DNA from: Achromobacter arsenitoxydans SY8
GTDB taxonomy: Bacteria; Pseudomonadota; Gammaproteobacteria; Burkholderiales; Burkholderiaceae_B
Direction of reading: 5' to 3'
NCBI RefSeq assembly: GCF_000236785.1
Contig: NZ_AGUF01000074.1
Location: forward strand, 1 to 64,000
DNA: 64,000 bases
A model generated the notes under the pieces. The model saw only the letters and a list, made by a program, of their open reading frames with translations. It did no database searches and had not been told where the DNA came from. This document shows positions 26,302 through 35,979 of this stretch, one piece after another. The position numbers and the translations under genes were made by a program. Each line of letters opens with the position of its first letter. Within the stretch, counting starts at the first letter, position 1.

Positions 26302-27192
26302 TTAAGCGTCCGACAGGCGCGGCTGGATGAAGTCCAGGAACGCCTTCGTCTTGGCGGGCAGCATGCGCGACGGCAGCAGCGCAAACAGCGGCAGCGGCGT
26401 CAGGCTCCATTCGGGCAGCACGCGGACCAGGCCGGCCTGCTTGATGGCTCGCTCCATCGCATCGAACACCAGCAGCGGCGTGATTCCCAGCCCATGTCCG
26501 GCCAGGCGTCCCAGCATGCCGACGTTGTTCGCGGACAAGCGCCCCGACACCTGCACGCGTTCCACCTTGTCGCCCGAATGAAGCATCCAGAAGGATGATT
26601 CCTCGCGCATTGTGGGGCGCAGACATTCGTGGTGGGATAGATCCGCCGGTATCCGGGGCTCGCCGTGGCGCGCCAGGTAATCGGGCGACGCATACAACTG
26701 GTGCGCCATCAGCACGATTTTGCGTGAAATCAGGCTGGAGTCGGGCTGCTGCCCGAAGCGCAGGATGAGGTCGAACGGATTGCTGATGGGATCAATCGGG
26801 CGCATGCTCAGATCGAAGTCGCATTCGATCTCGGGATGCTGTTCGCGGAATTCCCGGATGACTGCCGGCAGGAATAATTGCGCCAGGCTGGTCGGCAGCG
26901 AGATGCGCAATCGCCCCTTGGGCTGCACGGCCATGTCCAGCAACTGGTCATGGGCGATGCGCGCCTCTTCCACGATGTGTCGGCAGCGTTCGAAGTAGAT
27001 GGCGCCGGCTTCGGTGAGATCAATCTTGCGGGTGCTGCGGTTGAGCAAACGCATGCCCACGCTGCGTTCCAGCTCGCTGACTCGGCGCGACAGCGTGGAC
27101 GTCGGGATGTTCAGGGCCTCGGCGGCGTGGCTGAAATTCTTGCGCTTGGCGACTTCGACAAAAAGCGCGATGTCGTTAAGCTGGATATCCAT
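26302..27192 (-). CDS. LysR-family transcriptional regulator
   Basis: A 296-residue LTTR. The N-terminal HTH (about 1-60) is typical: DIALFVEVAKRKNFSHAAEALNIPTSTLSRRVSELERSVG. The effector-binding domain (about 90-290) follows and contains PSRMLPAKTKAFLDFI at its end. The ligand and targets are unknown. The MDIQLND start is used; an earlier in-frame start adds only six residues. The 380-bp region upstream, shared with a divergent DUF4148 gene, holds two long inverted repeats, one only 18 bp from the start codon, so autoregulation and control of the divergent gene are plausible. Confidence 0.88.
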   Translation of the reverse strand: MDIQLNDIALFVEVAKRKNFSHAAEALNIPTSTLSRRVSELERSVGMRLLNRSTRKIDLTEAGAIYFERCRHIVEEARIAHDQLLDMAVQPKGRLRISLPTSLAQLFLPAVIREFREQHPEIECDFDLSMRPIDPISNPFDLILRFGQQPDSSLISRKIVLMAHQLYASPDYLARHGEPRIPADLSHHECLRPTMREESSFWMLHSGDKVERVQVSGRLSANNVGMLGRLAGHGLGITPLLVFDAMERAIKQAGLVRVLPEWSLTPLPLFALLPSRMLPAKTKAFLDFIQPRLSDA

Positions 27193-27210
27193 GGGGGCCT
27201 CGAGACTCAA

Positions 27211-27248
27211 AATTCCATTTCTGGCAGATTTGTATGATAAATGGAATT
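27211..27248. promoter_or_regulatory. Inverted repeat, candidate regulator binding site
   Basis: Perfect 10-bp arms, AATTCCATTT (27211-27220) and AAATGGAATT (27239-27248), are separated by 18 bp. It lies 18 bp from the LysR start codon. It could be a bound operator or an mRNA hairpin in the lysR leader. Confidence 0.55.
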
Positions 27249-27274
27249 ATTGTCCCGCCAGCAGAAATGTCTAT

Positions 27275-27310
27275 TTCTCCACGCGGCACAACCATCCAGT
27301 GCGTGGAGAA
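27275..27310. promoter_or_regulatory. Second inverted repeat in the same region
   Basis: Perfect 10-bp arms, TTCTCCACGC (27275-27284) and GCGTGGAGAA (27301-27310), are separated by 16 bp. The arms are unrelated to the first repeat, so a different protein or an RNA structure may be involved. Confidence 0.5.
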
Positions 27311-27573
27311 TTCATTTTCCGTTACCGAGCTTGCTGGAGGCTGAATGCCTGCAAGGCTTGCCGGCGCTTGATCCGCCAGGGGGATGGTCAGCGCTTGAGC
27401 ACATTTGGCGGGATACGACTTGCAATTGTCCCACCGGTGCAAATATGTTCCCCAAAATAAGGGTTTTTACTAGGCTTTAATAGCCAGATACTTCGTCCCA
27501 GCAATCAAATTGTCATATCGCAGCTGCCAGCCTGGCAGAAGACGGTGTGCAAGTTTAGGATGGAGTCATCTCA

Positions 27574-27954
27574 ATGAAAGCACTAGCTACCGCACTAATG
27601 GTCACCGCAACTCTGGTTGGCATGTCCGCCGCTCACGCCGATGGCAAGACGCGTGAACAGGTTCAGCAGGAACTGCAGGCCGCCAAGGCTGCCGGCCAGG
27701 TCACGTTCGGCGAACTGGACTATCCGCCCGCCGCCGCGCAGAACACCAGCCTGTCGCGTGAACAGGTTCAGCAGGAACTGCAAAGCGCCAAGGCCGCCGG
27801 CCAAGTGACGTCCGCTGAACTGGATTACCCGCCCAAGACCGTGTCGCAGTCTGCGGGCAAGACCCGCGAGCAAGTCCGCCAGGAACTGGCCGACGCCAAG
27901 GCCCGCGGCGAGTACACCTTCGGCGAACTGGACTACCCGCCCAAGGGCCGCTAA
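27574..27954 (+). CDS. DUF4148 repeat protein, exported
   Basis: A 126-residue protein with a signal peptide (about 1-22, ending SAAHA before DGKTR). The mature part is three near-identical repeats of about 33 residues, each running TREQVQQELQAAKAAGQ to ELDYPP. Repeat units start near residues 25, 60 and 94. The repeat matches DUF4148, a family common in Burkholderiales; its function is unknown. The pattern of a charged helix ending in ELDYPP suggests three helical hairpins in the periplasm. It is preceded by a divergent LysR gene and followed by a strong terminator. Confidence 0.85.
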   Translation: MKALATALMVTATLVGMSAAHADGKTREQVQQELQAAKAAGQVTFGELDYPPAAAQNTSLSREQVQQELQSAKAAGQVTSAELDYPPKTVSQSAGKTREQVRQELADAKARGEYTFGELDYPPKGR

Positions 27955-28396
27955 GCCCAGGCCGGATGTCCGGCAACCCGGAGGTCACGGAAAACCCCTC
28001 ATGACGCCGAGGGGTTTTTTTTGGCCCTTCCTCCTTCATTGCTGAAATGTGTGGCGTTTATGCAGCAGAAACTGTCCGGCCGGATCGACAACTCTTGCCG
28101 ATCCGAGAGGGGCAGGAGGATGATGATTTCGGGGCGCCGCCTCTTTGTGAGCAATGATTCATATTTGTTTTCAATGCGTTAGCGCAAACCATCCCGATCG
28201 CTGGGATTTAAGCAAGACGTCATTATCCCAACCATGGAAAGTAGTTCTTCGAAATCCTGGTTACTACGACTGGTTGCAAGTTGGACACTAGATTTAGTGC
28301 ATGGGCCGCTGCGTTACCGGCAGCGGCTTGCAGGCCCCGCAATGTCACGCGGCGTGTCTGCGTTGTGCCTTCCATCTCGCCATTTTGGGGACTTAT
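27955..28396. other. Intergenic region between DUF4148 gene and porin
   Basis: About 440 bases. They hold the DUF4148 terminator and the porin upstream region. Two small hairpins occur before the porin: CACTA-GATT-TAGTG at 28286-28299 and GCCGCTGC/GCAGCGGC at 28305-28327. They may act in porin regulation. No gene or known RNA family is recognisable. Confidence 0.5.
27993..28022 (+). terminator. Rho-independent terminator after the DUF4148 gene
   Basis: An 8-bp stem (AACCCCTC / GAGGGGTT) with loop ATGACGCC is followed by an unbroken T-run. It begins 38 bp past the stop codon. Confidence 0.88.
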
Positions 28397-29509
28397 ATGA
28401 AGAAGACGCTATTGGCCGTCGCGTTGCTGACCGGCTTTGCCGGCGCCGCGCAAGCCGCCGACTCCGTGACGCTCTACGGCTTGATCGACGCCGGTGTCGG
28501 TTACGAAAAAGTGAAGTTCGACGGCGCCTCGCAAAGCCGCTTTGGCGGCGTGCAGGGCGTGAGCAGCGGCTCGCGCTTTGGCCTGCGCGGCACTGAAGAT
28601 CTGGGCGATGGCCTGCGCGCCGTGTTCACCCTGGAAGGCGGTTTCGGCCCCATGAACGGCAAGTCGCTGCAAAGCAACCGCCTGTTCGGCCGTCAAGCCA
28701 CCGTGGGCCTGGACAGCGATTCCTGGGGCCGCCTGGAATTCGGCCGCCAGACCAACCTGGCGTCGAAGTACTTTGGCTCGATCGACCCGTTCTCGATCAG
28801 CTACAACACCGCCAACATGGGTACCACGTTCGGCAGCGCCAACACGATGCGCCTGGACAACATGGTCCTGTATCAAACCCCCAGCCTGGGCGGCTTCAAG
28901 GTTGGCGTGGGCTACTCGTTCAGCGCTGACGACACCGTCAGCGACAGCTCGCAGACCGGCTTCGCCACGGGCAACAACAACCGTGTGCTGACCGCTGGCG
29001 TGCAATACGTCAATGGCCCGCTGAACCTCGCCGCTGCCTACGACCGCTTCAATCCGTCCAACAACCAGGTTGGCGGCAAGAACGCGGCGCGCATCCAGGA
29101 ATACATCGTCGGCGGTTCGTACGACTTTGAAGTCGTGAAGCTGGCGGCCGCTTTCGGCCAGACGCGCGACGGCTGGTTCATCGGCCAGAACATGGGCACC
29201 ACGCCTGACGGCATGAACACCTTCGGCTCGTTCAAGCTGGCTGACGGCTTCCGTGCCAACTCGTACATGATCGGCGCGACCGTGCCCCTGGGCCGCCATG
29301 CCGTGTTCGGTTCGTGGCAGCGCGCTACCGCCAGCAACGACAAGCTGACGGGCGACGACGCCACGTTCAACGTGTACAGCCTGGGCTACACCTACGACTT
29401 CACCAAGCGCACCAACCTGTACGCGTACGCCTCCTACGGCGACAACTACGCGTTCCAGCGCGACGCCACCGATACGGCCGTCGCCATCGGCGTGCGTCAC
29501 CGTTTCTAA
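28397..29509 (+). CDS. Outer-membrane porin, Gram-negative porin family
   Basis: A 370-residue beta-barrel porin. It has a signal peptide (1-20, GFAGAAQA before ADSVTLYG) and the betaproteobacterial porin start SVTLYGLIDAGVGYE. Its alternating hydrophobic strands include RFGLRGTEDLGDGLRAVFTLEGGF and FGRQATVGL, and it ends VRHRF with the C-terminal Phe needed for Bam assembly. It is a trimeric diffusion channel; ion preference cannot be told from here. I used the ATG at 28397, which precedes the signal peptide; an upstream start at 28301 adds 32 unrelated residues. Confidence 0.92.
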   Translation: MKKTLLAVALLTGFAGAAQAADSVTLYGLIDAGVGYEKVKFDGASQSRFGGVQGVSSGSRFGLRGTEDLGDGLRAVFTLEGGFGPMNGKSLQSNRLFGRQATVGLDSDSWGRLEFGRQTNLASKYFGSIDPFSISYNTANMGTTFGSANTMRLDNMVLYQTPSLGGFKVGVGYSFSADDTVSDSSQTGFATGNNNRVLTAGVQYVNGPLNLAAAYDRFNPSNNQVGGKNAARIQEYIVGGSYDFEVVKLAAAFGQTRDGWFIGQNMGTTPDGMNTFGSFKLADGFRANSYMIGATVPLGRHAVFGSWQRATASNDKLTGDDATFNVYSLGYTYDFTKRTNLYAYASYGDNYAFQRDATDTAVAIGVRHRF

Positions 29510-29629
29510 GCAATAGGACGTCCGGCTGGACCTTGCTGAATGCGCGGCCCATTCTCCGTGGGCCGCCGAGTGACAGCGAACCCCCCCCTAATTGGGTTCA
29601 GCCGGGCGTGACTTGAGCGCAGAAGGGAA

Positions 29630-29655
29630 GGGCCTCCGCAAGGAGGCCCTCTCGC
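29630..29655. terminator. Hairpin between convergent porin and ilvA
   Basis: An 8-bp perfect stem (GGGCCTCC / GGAGGCCC) with loop GCAA. It lies 120 bp after the porin and just before the ilvA stop. The flanking T-tract is weak on both strands, so termination efficiency is uncertain. Confidence 0.55.
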
Positions 29656-29663
29656 ATTCTGGC

Positions 29664-31172
29664 CTACAGGAACAGCTTGTAGGCCGGGTTGTCGGTTTCG
29701 TTCCAGTGCGGATAGCCCAGCTCCGCCACGAAGTTCCGGAACTGCTTTTTGTCCGCCGGCGGCACCTGAATGCCGATCAGGATGCGCCCGTAGTCCGCGC
29801 CCTGGTTGCGGTAGTGGAACAGGCTGATGTTCCAGTCGGGATTCATGGCGTTCAGGAAACGCATCAGCGCGCCCGGGCGCTCCGGGAATTCAAAGCGGTA
29901 CAGCAGTTCATTGCGCGCCAGCGCCGACCGGCCGCCCACCATGTGGCGCAAGTGGGTCTTGGCCATTTCATCGTGGGTCAGGTCCAGCGTGTCGAAGCCG
30001 TGGCGCCGGAAATTCGCGGCGATCTTGTCCGGCTCGGATGCCGACGAAACCTGGATGCCGACAAAGACGTGGGCGCGGTCCGCGTCCGAGATGCGGTAGT
30101 TGAATTCAGTGACGCTGCGCTCGCCGACCAGTTCGCAAAAGCGGCGGAAGCTGCCGCGCTGCTCGGGCATCGTGACCGCGAAGACGGCCTCGCGCATTTC
30201 GCCGACCTCGGCGCGTTCGGACACGAAGCGCAGGCGGTCGAAGTTCATGTTGGCGCCGCAGGCGATCGCCACGAGGGTCTTGCCTTTCAGGTGGTGTTCG
30301 GCCGCGTACTGCTTGGCGCCGGCCACCGCCATGGCGCCCGCCGGTTCCAGCACGCTGCGCGTGTCCTGGAAGACGTCCTTGATGGCGGCGCAGATCGCAT
30401 CGGTGTTGACCACCACGTAATCGTCGACGTACTTGCGCGCCAGCTTGAAGGTTTCCGCGCCCACCATCTTGACCGCGGTGCCGTCCGAGAACAGGCCTAC
30501 GTCGTTCAGTTGCACGCGCCGGCCCGCGCGCACGCTGCGCAGCATCGCGTCGGAGTCCTCGGTCTGCACGCCGATGATCTTGATCTCGGGGCGCAGCTGC
30601 TTGATGTACGCGGCCACGCCCGCGATCAGGCCGCCGCCGCCGATGGCCACGAAGATGGCGTCGATGGGGCCGGGGTGCTGGCGCAGGATTTCCATGCCCA
30701 CCGTGCCCTGGCCGGCAATCACGTCGGGATCGTCGAAGGGGTGGACGAAGGTCAGCTTTTCTTTCTTTTCCAGGATCTGCGCGTGGGCGTAGGCGTCGGA
30801 GAAACTCTCTCCGGCCAGCACGACCTCGCCGCCCAGCCGGCGGACCGCGTCGATCTTCACCTGGGGGCTGGTGGTTGGCATGACGATGACGGCGCGGCAG
30901 CCCAGGCGGCTGGCCGCAAGGGCGACGCCCTGGGCGTGGTTGCCGGCCGACGCCGCGATGACGCCGCGGTTGCGCGCCGCGGGGCTGAGATTTGCCATCT
31001 TGTTGTACGCGCCGCGCAGCTTGAAGCTGAACACCGCCTGCGTATCTTCCCGCTTGAGCATGATCGTGTTCGACATCCGCTGGGACAGCAGGGGCGCTGT
31101 TTCAAGCGGAGATTCGACCGCGACGTCATAAACCTTGGAAGTCAGGATGCGTTTCAGATAATCAGTGGACAT
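29664..31172 (-). CDS. ilvA: Threonine ammonia-lyase, biosynthetic
   Basis: A 502-residue PLP enzyme. The PLP lysine is K51 in FSFKLRGAYNKM, with the glycine-rich phosphate cup GGGGLIAGVAAYIK. Two ACT-like regulatory domains fill about residues 325-500, for example RGSFRRFCELVGERS and RPGALMRFLNAMNP. It converts threonine to 2-oxobutanoate for isoleucine synthesis and is normally inhibited by isoleucine through these domains. Full family length. The MSTDYLK start is preferred over a start six codons upstream. Confidence 0.95.
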   Translation of the reverse strand: MSTDYLKRILTSKVYDVAVESPLETAPLLSQRMSNTIMLKREDTQAVFSFKLRGAYNKMANLSPAARNRGVIAASAGNHAQGVALAASRLGCRAVIVMPTTSPQVKIDAVRRLGGEVVLAGESFSDAYAHAQILEKKEKLTFVHPFDDPDVIAGQGTVGMEILRQHPGPIDAIFVAIGGGGLIAGVAAYIKQLRPEIKIIGVQTEDSDAMLRSVRAGRRVQLNDVGLFSDGTAVKMVGAETFKLARKYVDDYVVVNTDAICAAIKDVFQDTRSVLEPAGAMAVAGAKQYAAEHHLKGKTLVAIACGANMNFDRLRFVSERAEVGEMREAVFAVTMPEQRGSFRRFCELVGERSVTEFNYRISDADRAHVFVGIQVSSASEPDKIAANFRRHGFDTLDLTHDEMAKTHLRHMVGGRSALARNELLYRFEFPERPGALMRFLNAMNPDWNISLFHYRNQGADYGRILIGIQVPPADKKQFRNFVAELGYPHWNETDNPAYKLFL

Positions 31173-31268
31173 GGGCCGCGCGCGTAGCAAGAGTGGGGAC
31201 GTGGGCAGGATTATTGCAGGGAATGCCTGGTCGCCTTGCAGGATACTCGCGGCTACACTGCCGCAACC

Positions 31269-31805
31269 ATGGAAGAAAGTCTCTTATCCGCAGTTCATTG
31301 GCTGCTGGGGGTGCTGGCGCTGCCCTCGGTGGGCCTGTCTGCCATTTTCACGGTGTCGCTCGTGTCCGCCACCTTGCTGCCGCTGGGCTCCGAGCCGGCG
31401 GTGTTTGGCTACATCAAGCTTGCGCCCGAGATGTTCTGGCCCGCCATCCTGGTGGCGACGGCCGGCAACACGGTCGGCGGCGCCATCAGCTACGCCATGG
31501 GCCTGGGCGCGGAAAAGGCGGTCGAGCGCTGGAAGGAAAAGCACCCCCACCCGCACCCCGATGCGACCGAAGGCGGCCGCATGCGTGGCCGCTGGCACGA
31601 GCGCGCGCACGATTGGCTGCACCGTATGGGGCCGCCGGCGCTGCTGCTGTCGTGGCTGCCCGCGGTGGGCGACCCCCTGTGCGCCGTGGCCGGCTGGTTG
31701 CGCCTGTCTTTCTGGCCCTGCGTGTTCTATATGGCGATCGGCAAATTCATGCGCTATCTGTTCATGACCGCCGGCCTGCTGTGGTTCTTCCCGGGCAAAA
31801 TCTAG
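31269..31805 (+). CDS. YqaA-family inner-membrane protein (DedA-related)
   Basis: A 178-residue membrane protein with about four hydrophobic segments. It shows the DedA/SNARE-associated pattern: VSATLLPLGSEPAVFGYI, ATAGNTVGGAISYAMGLGAEK and LSWLPAVGDPLCAVAGWLR, with the family glycine-rich re-entrant loops. A His-rich cytosolic stretch (KHPHPHPDA) lies between the hydrophobic segments. The substrate is unknown; DedA relatives flip undecaprenyl phosphate or other lipids. The ATG at 31269 is preferred; upstream residues are not conserved-looking. It is divergent from ilvA. Confidence 0.82.
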   Translation: MEESLLSAVHWLLGVLALPSVGLSAIFTVSLVSATLLPLGSEPAVFGYIKLAPEMFWPAILVATAGNTVGGAISYAMGLGAEKAVERWKEKHPHPHPDATEGGRMRGRWHERAHDWLHRMGPPALLLSWLPAVGDPLCAVAGWLRLSFWPCVFYMAIGKFMRYLFMTAGLLWFFPGKI

Positions 31806-31937
31806 CGCTGACAGCCGACTTAATAGGGGACGTATCATGCCGTCTTTGTCGCGCTTTCGGCTGGCTTCAGAGGGGTATTAGGGGTCAAGTCGGGACTCTG
31901 GCATAAAATACCGTTTTAAGGGCCCCCTCTTGCCGCC

Positions 31938-34900
31938 ATGAACGCCCCACTCGCCAGCCCCATCTTGAACGGGGCGATGCCGCCCGCAGCACCCGCGCGC
32001 TTGCGCGAAATCCCCTACAACTACACCTCGTTCTCCGACCGCGAAATCGTTGGCCGGCTGCTTGGCGAAGACGCCTGGAGCCTGCTGACCGACCTGCGCG
32101 GCGAACGCCGCACGGGCCGTTCCGCCCGGATGCTCTACGAGGTGCTGGGCGACATCTGGGTGGTTCGCCGCAATCCCTATCTGCAGGACGATCTGCTCGA
32201 CAACCCAAAGCGCCGCAAGCAGCTCATCGAAGCCCTGCATCACCGCCTGGGCGAGATCGACAAGCGTCGCGAGCCCGGCGCGCCCGCAGAAGCGGGGCAC
32301 GATCCGCACCGCGACGAGAAGGTCGTCGGTCTGCTTGCCCGGGCCCGTTCGGCCATTGCCGCCTTCGAGGGCGAATTCGACCAGACCGCGATGATGCGCA
32401 AACAGGCGCAGAAGGTGCTGGGCCGCATCACGGCGCGCGACAACATCAAGTTCGATGGCCTGTCGCGCGTCTCGCACGTGACCGACGCGACCGACTGGCG
32501 CGTGGAATATCCCTTCGTGGTGCTGACGCCCGATTCCGAGGACGAAATCGCCGCGCTGGTGACCGCCTGTATTGAACTGGGGCTGACCATCGTCCCGCGC
32601 GGCGGCGGCACGGGCTACACCGGCGGCGCCATTCCGCTGACCTGGAAGTCGGCGGTCATCAACACCGAAAAATTCGACAAGCTGGGCAAGGTCGAGTCCT
32701 GTATTCTGCCCGGGCTCACCGAACCGGTCGCGGTCATCCATGCCGGCGCCGGCGTCGTGACCAAGCGGGTGTCCGAAGCGGCCGAGGCGGCCGGCTTCGT
32801 GTTCGCGGTGGATCCGACGTCCGCCGAAGCCTCGTGCGTGGGCGGCAACATCGCCATGAACGCCGGCGGCAAGAAGGCCGTGCTGTGGGGCACCGCGCTG
32901 GACAACCTGGCCTGGTGGCGCATGGTCGATCCCGACGGCAACTGGCTGGAAGTGACGCGCCTGGACCACAACATGGGCAAGATCCATGACGTGGAAGTGG
33001 CGCGCTTCGAGCTCAAGTGGTTCGACGGCAAAGGCAAGCCCGGCGAACGCCTGCTAAAGACCGAGACGCTGGAAATCCACGGCCGCGTCTTCCGCAAGGA
33101 GGGCCTGGGCAAGGACGTTACCGACAAATTCCTGGCCGGCCTGCCCGGCATCCAGAAGGAAGGCTGCGACGGCCTGATCACGTCGGCGCGCTGGGTGCTG
33201 CACCGCATGCCGCGCCACACGCGCACGGTCTGTATGGAGTTCTTCGGCCAGGCGCGCGACGCGATCCCGTCGATCGTCGAGGTCAAGGGCTACCTGGACG
33301 GCGAGGGCAAGGCCCGCGGCGCCATCCTGGCCGGCCTGGAGCACCTGGACGAACGCTATCTGCGCGCGGTGGGCTACGCCACCAAGAGCAAACGCGGCGT
33401 GCTGCCCAAGATGGTCCTGATTGGCGACATCGTCGGCGATGACGACGACGCGGTGGCCGCGGCCGCCAGCGAGGTCGTGCGCCTTGCCAACACCCGCCAC
33501 GGCGAAGGCTTCGTGGCCGTCAGTCCCGAGGCCCGCAAGAAATTCTGGCTGGACCGCTCGCGCACCGCCGCGATCGCCCGCCACACCAACGCCTTCAAGA
33601 TCAACGAAGACGTCGTGATCCCGCTGCCCCGCATGGGCGAATACACGGATCACATCGAGCGCATCAACATCGAACTGTCGACCAGCAACAAGCTCAAGCT
33701 GCTGGGCGAGCTGGACGCCTACCTGTGCACGCCGCTGCCCGTGGGCAAGGCCGACGACACGGACATCGAGACCACGCGCGCCGAAGTGCTGGCCGAACGC
33801 ACCCGCCAGGCGCTGGAGCTGATCGCCGCCACGCGCCAGCGCTGGCAATGGCTGCTGGACAATCTGGACCTGCCGCTGGGCGAGGCGCTGCCGCAACTGG
33901 AGGGCCTGGGCCTGGGCGAGCTGCACAAGACGCTCACCGACCGCCTTGCCGCGCAGCCGGGCGCGCGCGTTTTCGATGTGGTTCAGGATCGCACCATCCG
34001 CGTCTCCTGGAAGACCGAAGTGCTGGCGGGCCTGCAGCGCGCGTTCTCGGGCGCCGCCTACAAGAAGATCGTCGACGAACTCGTCGCCATCCACGGCCGC
34101 GTGCTCAAGAGCCGCGTGTTCGTGGCGCTGCACATGCACGCGGGCGATGGCAACGTGCACACCAACATTCCGGTCAACTCGGATGACTACGAGATGCTGG
34201 GCGAGGCCCATGCGGCGGTCGAGCGCATCATGCAGATCGCCCGCGATCTGGACGGCGTGATTTCGGGCGAGCACGGCATCGGACTGACCAAGTACGAATT
34301 CCTGACTGAAGCGGAGTTGGCGCCGTTCCAGGACTACAAGCGCCGCGTGGACCCCAATGGCCACTTCAATGCCGGCAAGCTTATGCCGGGCGCCGACCTG
34401 CGCCACGCCTGGACGCCCAGCTTCAACCTGATGGGCCACGAGTCGCTGATCATGCAGCAAAGCGACATCGGCGCCATTTCTGAATCCATCAAGGACTGCC
34501 TGCGCTGCGGCAAGTGCAAGCCGGTGTGCGCCACTCACGTGCCGCGCGCGAACCTGCTGTATTCGCCTCGCAACAAGATCCTGGCGACCTCGTTGCTGGT
34601 GGAAGCCTTCCTGTACGAAGAGCAAACCCGGCGCGGCGTCAGCCTGAAGCACTGGGAAGAATTCGAGGACGTGGCCGACCACTGCACGGTGTGCCACAAG
34701 TGCTACAACCCCTGTCCGGTCGACATTGATTTCGGCGACGTGTCGATGAACATGCGGGCGGTGCTGCGCCGCATGGGCCGCAAGTCGTTCAATCCGGGCA
34801 CGGCCAGCGCCATGTTCTTCCTGAACGCCAAGGACCCGGCCACGATCAACGCCACCCGCAAGGCGATGGTGGGCGTGGGCTACAAGGTGCAGCGCGCTGC

Positions 34901-35897
34901 GCATGACCTGTTCTCGGGCCTGGTGAAGAAGCAGACCGCCACGCCGCCGGCCACCGTCGGCAAGCCGCCGCTGCGCGAGCAGGTCGTGCACTTCGTGAAC
35001 AAGAAGATGCCCGGCGGGCTGCCCAAGCAGGCCGCGCGCAAGCTGCTGGACATCGAAGACGCCAACTACGTGCCTATCATCCGCGATCCCAAGGCCACCA
35101 CGGCCGACACGGAAGCGGTGTTCTACTTCCCGGGCTGCGGTTCGGAGCGCCTGTTCTCGCAGGTGGGCCTGGCCACGCAGGCCATGCTCTGGCATGCGGG
35201 GGTACAGACCGTGCTGCCGCCGGGCTACCTGTGCTGTGGCTATCCCCAGCGCGGCAACGGCATGACCGACAAAGCCGAGCAGATCATCACCGACAACCGG
35301 GTGCTGTTCCACCGCGTGGCCAACACGCTGAACTACCTGGACATCAAGACGGTGGTGGTCAGCTGCGGCACCTGCTACGACCAGCTAGCCGGCTATGAAT
35401 TCGAGAAGATCTTCCCGGGCTGCCGCCTGATCGACATTCACGAATACCTGCTGGAAAAGGGCATCAAGCTAGAAGGCGCGAAGGGCGTGCGCTACATGTA
35501 CCACGACCCCTGCCATACGCCGATGAAGCTGCAGGAGCCGATGAAGACGGTGCGCGCGCTGGTGGGCGATGGCGCGGTCAAGAGCGACCGCTGCTGCGGC
35601 GAATCGGGCACGCTGGCGGTCAGCCGCCCGGACATCTCCACGCAGGTGCGCTTCCGCAAGCAGGAAGAACTGCTCAAGGGCGATGCCGCGATCCGCAGCG
35701 ACGGCTTCACGGGCGACGTCAAGGTCCTGACCTCGTGCCCGTCGTGCCTGCAGGGCCTGTCGCGCTATGAAGGCGATACCGGCATGGAAGCCGACTACAT
35801 CGTGGTCGAGATGGCGCGCCACATCCTGGGCGAAGGCTGGATGGAAGACTACGTTCGCCGCGCCAACGCCGGCGGGATCGAACGGGTCTTGGTGTAG
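31938..35897 (+). CDS. Large FAD-linked oxidase fused to Fe-S reductase (DUF3683 family)
   Basis: A 1319-residue fusion. Order: N-terminal DUF3683-like region (about 20-120); FAD-binding PCMH domain with [14 protein letters not shown] near residue 221; FAD-oxidase C-terminal domain with [12 protein letters not shown] near 732 and [12 protein letters not shown] near 776; two 4Fe-4S ferredoxin motifs, [11 protein letters not shown] near 854 and [11 protein letters not shown] near 916; and two CCG domains with CCGYPQRG near 1098, SCGTCYDQL near 1144 and CCGESGTLA near 1218. This is the plan of a D-lactate/glycolate-type dehydrogenase with its GlpC-like electron-transfer subunit in one chain. The substrate is not shown by sequence. 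It is monocistronic, ended by a strong hairpin. Confidence 0.88.
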   Translation: MNAPLASPILNGAMPPAAPARLREIPYNYTSFSDREIVGRLLGEDAWSLLTDLRGERRTGRSARMLYEVLGDIWVVRRNPYLQDDLLDNPKRRKQLIEALHHRLGEIDKRREPGAPAEAGHDPHRDEKVVGLLARARSAIAAFEGEFDQTAMMRKQAQKVLGRITARDNIKFDGLSRVSHVTDATDWRVEYPFVVLTPDSEDEIAALVTACIELGLTIVPRGGGTGYTGGAIPLTWKSAVINTEKFDKLGKVESCILPGLTEPVAVIHAGAGVVTKRVSEAAEAAGFVFAVDPTSAEASCVGGNIAMNAGGKKAVLWGTALDNLAWWRMVDPDGNWLEVTRLDHNMGKIHDVEVARFELKWFDGKGKPGERLLKTETLEIHGRVFRKEGLGKDVTDKFLAGLPGIQKEGCDGLITSARWVLHRMPRHTRTVCMEFFGQARDAIPSIVEVKGYLDGEGKARGAILAGLEHLDERYLRAVGYATKSKRGVLPKMVLIGDIVGDDDDAVAAAASEVVRLANTRHGEGFVAVSPEARKKFWLDRSRTAAIARHTNAFKINEDVVIPLPRMGEYTDHIERINIELSTSNKLKLLGELDAYLCTPLPVGKADDTDIETTRAEVLAERTRQALELIAATRQRWQWLLDNLDLPLGEALPQLEGLGLGELHKTLTDRLAAQPGARVFDVVQDRTIRVSWKTEVLAGLQRAFSGAAYKKIVDELVAIHGRVLKSRVFVALHMHAGDGNVHTNIPVNSDDYEMLGEAHAAVERIMQIARDLDGVISGEHGIGLTKYEFLTEAELAPFQDYKRRVDPNGHFNAGKLMPGADLRHAWTPSFNLMGHESLIMQQSDIGAISESIKDCLRCGKCKPVCATHVPRANLLYSPRNKILATSLLVEAFLYEEQTRRGVSLKHWEEFEDVADHCTVCHKCYNPCPVDIDFGDVSMNMRAVLRRMGRKSFNPGTASAMFFLNAKDPATINATRKAMVGVGYKVQRAAHDLFSGLVKKQTATPPATVGKPPLREQVVHFVNKKMPGGLPKQAARKLLDIEDANYVPIIRDPKATTADTEAVFYFPGCGSERLFSQVGLATQAMLWHAGVQTVLPPGYLCCGYPQRGNGMTDKAEQIITDNRVLFHRVANTLNYLDIKTVVVSCGTCYDQLAGYEFEKIFPGCRLIDIHEYLLEKGIKLEGAKGVRYMYHDPCHTPMKLQEPMKTVRALVGDGAVKSDRCCGESGTLAVSRPDISTQVRFRKQEELLKGDAAIRSDGFTGDVKVLTSCPSCLQGLSRYEGDTGMEADYIVVEMARHILGEGWMEDYVRRANAGGIERVLV

Positions 35898-35915
35898 CAG
35901 TCACGCAGCGCAAAA

Positions 35916-35945
35916 AAAAGCCGCGGTCGGATGACCGCGGCTTTT
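35916..35945. terminator. Bidirectional terminator between the large oxidase and Bug gene
   Basis: A stem of about 13 bp (AAAAGCCGCGGTC with its complement around loop GGAT) is flanked by an A-run before it and a T-run after it, so it can terminate from both sides. It lies between convergent genes. Confidence 0.88.
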
Positions 35946-35979
35946 CCTTTTCTGGCGCCTGGTGGCGCGCGGCGGACGA

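Larger units (their letters stand above)
27193..27573. other. Divergent intergenic region, LysR regulator / DUF4148 gene
   Basis: About 380 bases, AT-richer than the flanking genes. They contain two separate inverted repeats with 10-bp perfect arms. Both promoters must lie here, but I cannot assign convincing -35/-10 pairs. No gene is recognisable. Confidence 0.55.

Noticed and set aside
33054-35312. 752-codon open frame opposite the large FAD/Fe-S oxidase
   Set aside because: Antisense artefact of high GC; the sense strand carries clear FAD and Fe-S motifs.
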